Assembly: GCA_024231375.1 (NCBI GenBank)
Contig: JAAEQP010001331.1
Location: 1 to 12,937 of the forward strand
Length of the DNA stretch: 12,937 nt
Source: a bacterium
Lineage (GTDB): Bacteria > Hydrogenedentota > Hydrogenedentia > Hydrogenedentiales > SLHB01
Direction: 5' to 3'
Made by a program: the position numbers and the translations under genes. Positions 7,152 to 12,937 of the stretch are shown one piece after another (position 1 is the first letter of the stretch; every line of letters starts with the position of its first letter). Below the pieces are notes generated by a model. That model was not told the DNA's origin. It saw only the letters and a list, made by a program, of their open reading frames with translations, and made no database searches.

Positions 7152-7175
7152 ATAATCAAGGAAAACCTTGGTTAT
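7152..7175 (+). promoter_or_regulatory. Hairpin or dyad at the predicted transcript start
   Basis: ATAATCAAGG (7152-7161) pairs with CCTTGGTTAT (7166-7175) over ten positions, one being a G-U wobble, with an AAAA loop. As RNA it would form a 5'-terminal stem-loop. As DNA it is a 24-bp dyad just downstream of the -10, a common place for a repressor operator. The sequence cannot distinguish the two. Confidence 0.5.
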
Positions 7176-7242
7176 GTGCTCTTATTCGAGGGACGGCTTA
7201 CCAGACCACGGTTCAGTCCCACGCGCAAAGGGCCTGCTCGGA

Positions 7243-7280
7243 GGGCAACCGACGGGCGGCGTGCGGCGTGTGGGTTGCCC
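7243..7280 (+). promoter_or_regulatory. Leader stem-loop abutting a perfect Shine-Dalgarno
   Basis: GGGCAACC (7243-7250) and GGTTGCCC (7273-7280) form a perfect 8-bp stem around a 22-nt GC-rich loop. The 3' arm ends at the base before AAAGGAGG (7281-7288). A further possible stem, GGGAC (7190-7194) with GTCCC (7216-7220), lies upstream. It was compared from memory with c-di-GMP-I, SAM and other riboswitches; only short string similarities appeared and no class could be assigned. Confidence 0.4.
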
Positions 7281-7294
7281 AAAGGAGGTTATGC

Positions 7295-7351
7295 ATGCTC
7301 CCCACAAACAGGCCAAGAAGGCCTAAGGAGAACACGGAGAATGAAGCGTAA
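7295..7351 (+). CDS. Possible 18-residue leader peptide overlapping the prepilin start
   Basis: ATG at 7295 sits 6 nt after a perfect AAAGGAGG Shine-Dalgarno, the strongest ribosome binding site in the window. The frame reads [18 protein letters not shown] and stops with TAA at 7349-7351, overlapping the first 11 nt of the prepilin gene. It uses AGG-CCA-AGA-AGG, arginine codons that look uncommon among the CGC/CGT-rich genes nearby. This geometry suits translational coupling or attenuation. The competing ATG at 7291 lies only 2 nt from the Shine-Dalgarno and would give 11 codons. No homology is known to me; the frame may be fortuitous. Confidence 0.35.
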   Translation: MLPTNRPRRPKENTENEA

Positions 7352-8213
7352 GGGATTTACACTCATCGAACTGCTAGTGGTCATTGCCATCATCGGTATC
7401 CTGGCCGCCATCCTGCTGCCCGCGCTCGCACGTGCACGGGAAGCCGCTCGCCGCGCAAGCTGTCAGAACAACCTCAAGCAAATGGGCATCGTCCTGAAGA
7501 TGTACGCCAACGAGTCCAAAGGCGAGAAGTTCCCCGACCAGAGGCATGGCGGTGGCCACTGCCCGGCGATGGGGTTCGAAGGCTCGTTCGACGGCCAACA
7601 GGTCTATCCCGAGTACCTGACGGACGTCAATGTGTTGATCTGCCCCTCCGATGCGGGACAGGGCAACGAAGCCGCACCCATGATCGACCCCGCCACGGGT
7701 GATGTCAACGTGTGCAACATCGAGGCACAGTCTTACCTCTACATGGCTTGGGCCCTTGACGTTGAGGGCAAGCTGCTCGCCAACACGACCGACGAAAACG
7801 ACGCCGGCATCACCGTGGATTCCGTTCTCGGATTCACGTCCCCGGATGCCATTGACGGGTTGGCTTCCATTTCCGACGGATACACCGCATGGATCGATAG
7901 CGGCGACGCCAGCTTCTTTGGCAGCGACCTCTCGGGCAACGACAACACGGTCGCCTTCCGTCTGCGCGAAGGCATCGAGCGCTTCTACATCTCCGACATC
8001 AACAACCCCGCTGCCACGTCCAAGGCGCAGTCGGAGATCTGGGTGATGTACGACGACGTCAGCGCCGCCAAGGTGGAGTATTTCAACCACGTGCCCGGCG
8101 GCGGCAACGTGCTGTACATGGACGGCCACGTGAGCTTCGTCCGGTACCCCGGCGAGTCCCCGGTCTCGCGCTACAACGCCTGCCTCATGGCCGCCGCGGA
8201 GTCGATGCTCTAG
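7341..8213 (+). CDS. Type IV prepilin-like protein with C-terminal H-x10-DG motif
   Basis: This encodes 290 residues. The start is set by the class III signal: MKRKG with the cleavage point before F6, then [23 protein letters not shown], including the required glutamate at mature position 5 (E10). Cleavage and N-methylation by a PilD-type prepilin peptidase are expected. The hydrophobic helix would anchor the subunit in the inner membrane and the pilus or pseudopilus core. Residues about 30-49 continue the helix ([20 protein letters not shown]). The globular part carries CPSDAGQ and ends with [18 protein letters not shown]. This matches the family of large prepilin-like proteins abundant in Planctomycetota and relatives, usually described by an H-X9-DG motif. 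Here H250 and D261 are separated by ten residues. The filament or secretion system it joins is unknown, and no assembly genes are nearby. Its own Shine-Dalgarno is AAGGAG (7325-7330), 10 nt from the ATG. Confidence 0.92.
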   Translation: MKRKGFTLIELLVVIAIIGILAAILLPALARAREAARRASCQNNLKQMGIVLKMYANESKGEKFPDQRHGGGHCPAMGFEGSFDGQQVYPEYLTDVNVLICPSDAGQGNEAAPMIDPATGDVNVCNIEAQSYLYMAWALDVEGKLLANTTDENDAGITVDSVLGFTSPDAIDGLASISDGYTAWIDSGDASFFGSDLSGNDNTVAFRLREGIERFYISDINNPAATSKAQSEIWVMYDDVSAAKVEYFNHVPGGGNVLYMDGHVSFVRYPGESPVSRYNACLMAAAESML

Positions 8214-8465
8214 GACAGGCCTGACGCGTTCGCGCCGAATCGTTCGGCCGTTGAGCGCACAGAGAGGCCTGCCTCAGGGCAAGCTAGATCGCTACGCCGG
8301 CGGCTGCAGGCCTTGCAGCCGCCGGCACCAAATTTGGCGGACCCGGTCGCTCGTGGCTCCATTCACTAGAGCCTCACGCACTATCTCCGGCCCTGAATGA
8401 ACTCGGAAGAATCAACCCAAATGCGGCCCCGGTTCCCCCAGGGAAGCACGGAAAGGACCTCTCAA
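8214..8465. other. Intergenic region with terminator-like hairpins
   Basis: This 252-nt stretch separates the prepilin from the NTF2-like lipoprotein gene. It contains a small hairpin GCCGAA-TCG-TTCGGC (8234-8248), a strong 13-bp hairpin (8296-8326) and a palindrome CCAAATTTGG (8328-8337). No convincing promoter was recognised. An in-frame ATG at 8397 upstream of the lipoprotein is less likely than 8466, because it would hide the signal peptide behind 23 hydrophilic residues. Confidence 0.5.
8296..8326 (+). terminator. Strong hairpin, probable terminator of the prepilin gene
   Basis: The arms GCCGGCGGCTGCA (8296-8308) and TGCAGCCGCCGGC (8314-8326) pair perfectly over 13 bp around a GGCCT loop. 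The tail reads ACCAAATTTGG, so there is no real T-run. It may be a non-canonical intrinsic terminator or a 3'-end stabilising structure rather than a textbook rho-independent site. Confidence 0.55.
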
Positions 8466-8906
8466 ATGAAACGCATCTTGAACCTGGCCACCCTCCTCGC
8501 CCTGGCGACCGTACTCGTCACCAGCGGTTGCACCACGACCGCCGGCGGGCCCAGCGACGACGCTCAGATCGCCGCCCTGCTCGATCAGTGGAAGCAGGCC
8601 GTCCTGCAAGCAGACGCCGACAAGCTCATGACCACCTACTCCGCCAACTTCGCCCACGACGGGTACGACTACGACGCAGAAGACAAGGCCGCCCTCAAAG
8701 CCTACATCGACGGGGCCATCAGCGAAGGCGCTTTCGCCGATGTCGACGTCTCCGTGGAAGACGCGGACGTAGAGATTGAAGAAGGTGTGGCCACGGTCTA
8801 CCCCATCGACTACACCATCGCCGAAGGGAGCATCATGATTGAACTGACGCTCACCAAGGAAAGTGCCGGTTGGCTGATCACCGACATGCTCCTCGAAGGG
8901 ATGTAG
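8466..8906 (+). CDS. Small lipoprotein with NTF2/SnoaL-like fold
   Basis: This encodes 146 residues. The ATG at 8466 follows AAAGGA by 8 nt and is immediately followed by a lipoprotein signal peptide: MKRIL, a hydrophobic stretch, then VTSGC with the lipidated cysteine at residue 22. The threonine at the -3 position is slightly unusual. The mature part, from DDAQIAALLDQWKQAVLQAD to GWLITDMLLEGM, has the helix-then-curved-sheet pattern of NTF2-like proteins (DUF4440/SnoaL group): an early 'dqW..A....D.d.l...Ys..F' helix pair and a closing 'GWLITDM' strand. Such domains bind small ligands or act as accessory or immunity-like proteins; nothing here identifies a ligand. It is predicted to sit in the envelope, anchored by lipid. 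It lies 97 nt upstream of the oxidoreductase gene on the same strand and may be co-transcribed. Confidence 0.82.
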   Translation: MKRILNLATLLALATVLVTSGCTTTAGGPSDDAQIAALLDQWKQAVLQADADKLMTTYSANFAHDGYDYDAEDKAALKAYIDGAISEGAFADVDVSVEDADVEIEEGVATVYPIDYTIAEGSIMIELTLTKESAGWLITDMLLEGM

Positions 8907-9003
8907 CCCCAGGCGCAGGCGACCCGCGGGTGAGGCTCGCACGTTCACCCCGCCAGCGAAGCGCGTTCCGAGGCCAACGACACGAGTCAACGAGGAAACG
9001 GTT

Positions 9004-10338
9004 ATGGACAAGAACCCAGCAAGAACAAGCTGTTCCAGACGGACCTTCATGGCCGCGGGCGCCGCGATGGCGGCGCCCTTCATCGTGCCGGCTGCGGCCT
9101 TGGGTCAAGGCGCGCGCACCGCTCCAAGCGAACGAATCAACATCGGCGTCGTCGGCACCGGCAGCCAGGCCCGCGGATTGACCGAAAACGCCATCCGCCA
9201 CGAGAACACGCGCATCGTCGCTCTCTGCGACGTCGATTCCAAGCGCTTGGCCGAGGCGAAGAAGATGGTGGACGGTTTCTACGAGAACACCGACTGCGCC
9301 ACCCATTCCGACTACCGCCAATTGCTGGCCCGCGAGGACGTCGATGCCGTGATCGTCGGCACACCCGACCATTGGCACGCCCTCGTGTGCGTAGAGGCAG
9401 CCCGCCGCGGTAAGGACATCTACTGCGAGAAGCCCCTCACCTGGTCGCTGGGCGAAGGCAAAGCGGTCGTGAAAGCCGTCCAGGACAACAAGCGCGTCTT
9501 CCAAACCGGCAGCATGCAACGGTCCGGTGGACAGTTCAAGAAGGCCTGTGAACTCGTCCGCAACGGCTACATCGGCGACATCAAGCGGATTCTCGTGGCA
9601 CTGCCCGACTTCGGCAATGCCATTTGGGTCGACGAATTCCCCACGCCCCCGCCGGAATTGGACTATGAGTTCTACGTCGGCCCCGCCCAGTGGGCCCCCT
9701 TCCATCCCAAACGCTACCATTGGGACTGGCGTTGGTGGATGGGCTTCGGCGGCGGCCAGATGATGGACTGGATCGGCCACCACGGCGACATCGCCCACAT
9801 GGCCATGGGCTGGGACAACACCGGCCCGAAAGAAGTCGAAGGCATCCGCTGGGAACCCGGCAAGAAGCGCAACAACCTGTATGACGCCCCCGCGCGCTAC
9901 ATGTTCGACTGCACCTACGCCGGCGGCACTACCATGACCGTAGCCAACTGCGCCGACATGCCCGAAGAGTGGGCCTCCCCCGGCAAGCTCGGCACCATGT
10001 TCTTCGGCTCTAAAGGCCGCTGGATCTGGGTCGACCGCGGCGGCCTCAAAGCAAGTGACGACAAGATCCTCAAGAATCGCATGAGTCCCAAGGAATTCCG
10101 TTTCCGCAGGCAGCGGAACCACATGACCGACTGGCTCGACTGCATCCGGTCCCGCGAAGAGACCATCGCCCCGGTCAACGCCGGGCACCGATCCGCCTCC
10201 ATCGGCCATCTCGGAAAGATCGCATGCACCTTCGGCGGTTCCTTCAAGTGGGATCCCAAGAAAGAGAAGGTCACCGACAACCCGATTCTCAACGGCATGC
10301 TGACCCGAAAGTACCGCGGCGATTGGACCCTCGGCTAG
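9004..10338 (+). CDS. TAT-exported Gfo/Idh/MocA family oxidoreductase
   Basis: This encodes 444 residues, a normal length for the family. A twin-arginine signal (SRRTFMAAG, R12-R13) followed by a hydrophobic, alanine-rich segment predicts export in folded form, consistent with a cofactor being loaded in the cytoplasm. Residues 45-54 (INIGVVGTGS) begin the Rossmann fold that binds NAD(P). The hallmark EKP is at 142-144 (YCEKPLTWSL). The C-terminal alpha/beta domain includes DWIGHHGDIAHMAMGWD, with H260 and H265 as candidate catalytic or structural histidines. The family oxidises or reduces hydroxyl groups of sugars and inositols, and some exported members cleave glycosidic bonds by an oxidation-elimination route. 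The exact substrate cannot be read from the sequence. The AGGAA-type Shine-Dalgarno lies near 8992. The next gene starts 45 nt downstream. Confidence 0.93.
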   Translation: MDKNPARTSCSRRTFMAAGAAMAAPFIVPAAALGQGARTAPSERINIGVVGTGSQARGLTENAIRHENTRIVALCDVDSKRLAEAKKMVDGFYENTDCATHSDYRQLLAREDVDAVIVGTPDHWHALVCVEAARRGKDIYCEKPLTWSLGEGKAVVKAVQDNKRVFQTGSMQRSGGQFKKACELVRNGYIGDIKRILVALPDFGNAIWVDEFPTPPPELDYEFYVGPAQWAPFHPKRYHWDWRWWMGFGGGQMMDWIGHHGDIAHMAMGWDNTGPKEVEGIRWEPGKKRNNLYDAPARYMFDCTYAGGTTMTVANCADMPEEWASPGKLGTMFFGSKGRWIWVDRGGLKASDDKILKNRMSPKEFRFRRQRNHMTDWLDCIRSREETIAPVNAGHRSASIGHLGKIACTFGGSFKWDPKKEKVTDNPILNGMLTRKYRGDWTLG

Positions 10339-10357
10339 CAATCTGGCGGCCGCGACA

Positions 10358-10372
10358 CATTCGTCACGAATG
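10358..10372. promoter_or_regulatory. 15-bp perfect palindrome at the ribosome binding site of the GxGYxYP gene
   Basis: CATTCGT (10358-10364), a central C, then ACGAATG (10366-10372) form a perfect dyad whose last base begins the GGAG Shine-Dalgarno (10372-10375). It may be an operator or a small RNA hairpin limiting translation of the downstream gene relative to the oxidoreductase gene. Confidence 0.4.
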
Positions 10373-10383
10373 GAGAACTTGAC

Positions 10384-11055
10384 ATGGAAAGAGTTGTCTC
10401 ATCGGCAGCAATGGCTGGCATACTCCTCGTGGCGGTGGCGGCCGGATGCGCCCCCAAGGTTGAGGTAGAAGGAACAGAGGGAGGTGGCCAAATGTCAGAC
10501 AATGGCACTCCTGGTGCCGGGGATGGCGCTGTGGCGCCCGCCGACGTCCCCGGAATCCCTGACGTAGTCCAAGTGAGTCCCGAGAATCCAACAGCCAAGG
10601 GCCATTGGAAGGCTGTGCTGGCCCAAGTCTTGCCTGAGCCAACACCGTTGCCTTTGCGCAATGTCCATTTGGCGGGTCCCTTTGAGAACGCAGGCTTCCA
10701 GGGACTGCTGACGACCTATCCCCCGGAGCAAGGGGTTGACCTGACCGCCGTGTACGAGGGCAAGGCCGGCGAAGTCAGTTGGCGCCGCGCGCAGGGCCTG
10801 GACGGTCTTCTGCAGCAACCGGCAGACTTGAGCCAATGGCTTCCCCCGGACCCCTGGAGCGTGTTCTATGTGTACGCCGAGGTGGAGGTGGAAGAACCCC
10901 TACATTGCGGAGTTGAGCACCGGCCTTCCGGTGAACGTCTGGGCCTGGGCCAATGGGGAGTTGGCAGTCGCTCCTACCTTTCCCCATCTGGAAAGGCCCC
11001 TGCAAGACCGCGCCTTTGTCGCTTTGCGGCCAGGGACCAACACGCTGTTGCTTAA
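10384..11055 (+). CDS. GxGYxYP-family lipoprotein, 5' part upstream of a frameshift
   Basis: The ATG follows GGAG by 8 nt. Residues 1-22 are a lipoprotein signal peptide (MERVV, then ILLVAVAAGC, lipidated C22), followed by a low-complexity Gly/Pro/Ala linker. Residues about 92-172 begin a beta-sandwich common in large planctomycete-type secreted proteins (VHLAGPFENAGF, TYPPEQGVDLTAVYEGKAG, VSWRRAQGLDG). True family-like sequence ends at EEP (10891-10899). Beyond the CCCC run the frame reads unrelated, arginine-rich residues to a stop at 11053-11055. The natural continuation lies in another frame from 10901. The 223-residue product as it stands would therefore be a truncated lipoprotein with about 51 aberrant residues. 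One extra C explains the break; whether it is a mutation or an assembly error cannot be decided here. Confidence 0.75.
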   Translation: MERVVSSAAMAGILLVAVAAGCAPKVEVEGTEGGGQMSDNGTPGAGDGAVAPADVPGIPDVVQVSPENPTAKGHWKAVLAQVLPEPTPLPLRNVHLAGPFENAGFQGLLTTYPPEQGVDLTAVYEGKAGEVSWRRAQGLDGLLQQPADLSQWLPPDPWSVFYVYAEVEVEEPLHCGVEHRPSGERLGLGQWGVGSRSYLSPSGKAPARPRLCRFAARDQHAVA

Positions 11056-12937
11056 ACTGCATCTTGGCCCCGGGGGAAGCGAGCCTTGGGCTTTGGCGTT
11101 TCGCTTCGGAAGTTATGGACAGCCGCAGGATATCGAGGCGGCGTTTGCGGACCTGATTGACCGTTCGCCCGACGATGTGACGCGCTTGACGGCACGGTAC
11201 GCCTTGGCCGAGGTCTTCGCTACGCAAGGGGACGTAGAGGCCACCCATCGCGCGTTCGATGCCTTGCGGGGCGACCCCTATGCCACGCAATGGGATATCT
11301 TCTGGGCCGACGCGGCAACCCAGCAACACAGCGCAACCGGTAGCTTCCTGCCGCTACACGATATCCGGGCCGCATACACGCCCGTTACCGAAGTCGACGC
11401 ATATCCAACCTTCTGGCCCCAGTCTCCATCGCCTGCCCAGGAGTTGCTGGTGGCGGACGTGAGTACAGCGTCCCCCCAAGAGGAATTCGCGCTGACCGTG
11501 GTGCAGGGCCTGGTCAACCGTGAGAAGCCGTCCCTCTATCTGCTGCACACACGCTATGACCGGCAGGACCGCGAGTGGCTGGACGAACTGCACTTCGAGG
11601 GCTACACCTCCAGCCAAATCGCTCCCTCGGAAGTTTGGACCCGCTTCCGCGACAAGCTCAAGGGGGCAGTCCTCTATGACGGCGCTATCATGGATGAAAT
11701 CGGTGAGTTCCACTCCGACCGGCTCAATCAAACGAACCTACTGATGATGATCGGCGCACTCGAGGATGCGGTCCCCGTGACGCCGGAGATGAACGAAACC
11801 CTCCAGTTGCCGGTGGTCTTCGACGCGCGCGGAAAATGGTCGTCTCAATACGAGATGATGCACTGGGCCTACGAAGAACTCTTTCCGCGGATGAACCACC
11901 GAATCCTCGCCACCAACTATCCGGGCATCTTCCTCCTCACCGATTACCTGGTGGCCTTCAAGATCTTCACCTTCTGGTTTCCCGAGGACCGAACAACGCC
12001 GGAAGAGAATCTGCTGCGCGGCATACTGGCTTCCACCCCGCCGAACACACCGATTGTCGGCTGGTGGTTCGACTGGATGCCAAACGCCAAGAATCCCAAG
12101 CAGCGTCACGCGGATGCGGTCATGGAGCCACCCGGCCTGCTCCGTGGCTCGTTCTTCGGCAAGGTGCTGACGCCTTCCCACGAGGCGACGAATCTCTCTG
12201 TGCATTCCGGCGTGCCCGTTGCGCCCCTCCGCCACAAGCCTCCGGTCGTGCCTGAGTACAGCCCGGACAAAGTCTACTACACGCACATCATCTCCGACGG
12301 CGACAATCTGGGCGAGGCGCTGATGATGCGTACCCGCGATCTGCAATGGGACAAGCCGGAACGAGGCAGCATTCCCATGGGCTGGTCCTTTGCGCCCGCC
12401 GCCGCGCGGATGGCGCCCCCCGTGCTCAACTACTATCTCCGCACGGCGTCCCCAAACGATTTGCTGGTGGGCGGACTGGGCGTCGGCTACACGGAGCCCG
12501 TCATCTACCTCCGCGCATACCCCGAGCAACGCGAAGCACTGTATGCCGACTACGCACGGATGACGGACGAGGCGTTGCAGTGGATCGACACCTCATGCCT
12601 GTGGCTCATCAACGCTACCGATGAAGAAGAGGACCGCTACGCCAGGGGGTCGAGCGGGCAACTGCAGGGCATCTTCACCGGATATGGCGGATCACCAGAA
12701 ACGGCTTCTGCGCGCATCGCGCCGAACAATGTCGTAGCCTTTCGTTCGGCATCGAGCGAGTTCAACGGCACGTCTGAGAAGAAAATTGAAGTAATGGTGA
12801 ACGAAATCCGGAAGGCGGCAGGTGATACCCGCCCGGCCTTCATCGAGGCGTGGGTGCTGAACTGGGCCTGGCGTATGGACATGCTCAAAGAAGTTGAACG
12901 CCGTCTGGGTTCGGATTTCGTCTGTGTGCGTCCCGAC
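10901..12937 (+). CDS. GxGYxYP-domain protein, 3' part after the frameshift, running off the window
   Basis: An uninterrupted frame of 679 codons runs from 10901 to the right edge with no stop. It starts YIAELSTGLPVNVWAWANGELA and continues with FVALRPGTNTLLLKLHLGP, which completes the beta-sandwich begun in the upstream frame. An alpha-helical stretch follows (11130-11280), then a region with ELLVADVSTASPQEEFALTVVQGLVNR and LYLLHTRYDRQDREWL, matching the N-terminal part of GxGYxYP proteins. The C-terminal part carries the family hallmarks: IISDGDNLGEAL (about 12286-12321), RGSIPMGWSFAP, PPVLNYYL and the motif GLGVGYTEP (12473-12499). The family is annotated as putative glycoside hydrolases, with no well-established substrate to my knowledge. 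Without the extra C the whole protein would exceed 850 residues and be surface-anchored by the upstream lipobox. ATG at 10868 is the nearest possible internal start but has no strong support. Confidence 0.8.

Larger units (their letters stand above)
6956..7340. other. Divergent control region between TetR and prepilin genes
   Basis: This is 385 nt without a standard-size gene, but dense in signals: a palindrome next to TetR (6964-6984), an inverted repeat spanning a -35 box (7106-7123), a promoter (7119-7147), a hairpin at the predicted transcript start (7152-7175), a second hairpin (7243-7280), a perfect Shine-Dalgarno (7281-7288), an 18-codon reading frame (7295-7351) and a small hairpin (7310-7324). 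The prepilin reading frame is open back to 7104. No good start or family similarity supports translation that far upstream. Confidence 0.6.

Noticed and set aside
7176..7290. c-di-GMP-I (GEMM) or SAM riboswitch in the prepilin leader
   Set aside because: Short strings such as ACGCGCAAAG and GGGTTGCC recall conserved pieces, but the GNRA-capped stem, tetraloop receptor and order of core elements are missing.
7104..7340. Upstream extension of the prepilin frame by 79 codons
   Set aside because: It would bury the class III signal peptide and includes the promoter and leader hairpins. [12 protein letters not shown] at 7341 is the canonical start.
8397..8465. Earlier ATG (8397) as the start of the NTF2-like lipoprotein
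   Set aside because: It would add 23 hydrophilic residues before a clear lipoprotein signal; ATG 8466 has AAAGGA at a proper distance.
8878..10341. Minus-strand open frame of 487 codons opposite the oxidoreductase gene
   Set aside because: It is the mirror of a confident Gfo/Idh/MocA gene; composition and lack of motifs mark it as a shadow.

Overview
The window is GC-rich bacterial chromosome. It most resembles Planctomycetota, Lentisphaerota or Hydrogenedentota-type bacteria. The reasons are gene content rather than any marker gene: a giant secreted PQQ-like beta-propeller with a malectin-like tail, a prepilin with a long C-terminal domain ending in an H-x-DG motif, a TAT-exported Gfo/Idh/MocA oxidoreductase and a GxGYxYP-family lipoprotein. 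The phylum assignment is inference; no rRNA or housekeeping gene is present.

Layout. 1-397: non-coding lead-in with dispersed-repeat-like motifs and a weak promoter. 398-4486 (+): a 1362-residue secreted protein made of PQQ-like propeller repeats, an embedded class I SAM-methyltransferase-like domain, more propeller repeats and a malectin-like domain. 4487-4774: convergent intergenic region with a modular repeat. 4775-5926 (-): RecF/SMC-like AAA ATPase. 5927-6268: a second, rearranged copy of the modular repeat. 6269-6955 (-): TetR regulator with a TTG start and a palindrome over its own ribosome binding site. 6956-7340: divergent control region with a good sigma-70-type promoter, a hairpin at the predicted transcript start, a second hairpin abutting a perfect Shine-Dalgarno and a possible 18-codon leader peptide overlapping the next start. 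7341-8213 (+): type IV prepilin-like protein, followed by a strong hairpin (8296-8326). 8466-8906 (+): small NTF2-like lipoprotein. 9004-10338 (+): TAT-exported Gfo/Idh/MocA oxidoreductase. 10384 to the right edge (+): GxGYxYP-family lipoprotein whose reading frame is broken by one extra C at 10897-10900. The frame resumes at 10901 and stays open to the window end.

How the parts may work together. The three genes from 8466 onward share a strand with gaps of 97 and 45 nt, and all three products are predicted to leave the cytoplasm. They could form a cell-envelope carbohydrate-processing group; this is inferred from family membership only. The TetR gene may control itself and possibly the divergent prepilin transcript. 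The ATPase is separated from TetR by a repeat-filled gap, so co-transcription is uncertain. No CRISPR array, tRNA, rRNA, transposase or recognised defence cassette was seen. The least expected items are the methyltransferase-like domain inside an exported propeller, the structured prepilin leader, the rearranged repeat pair and the single-base frameshift.
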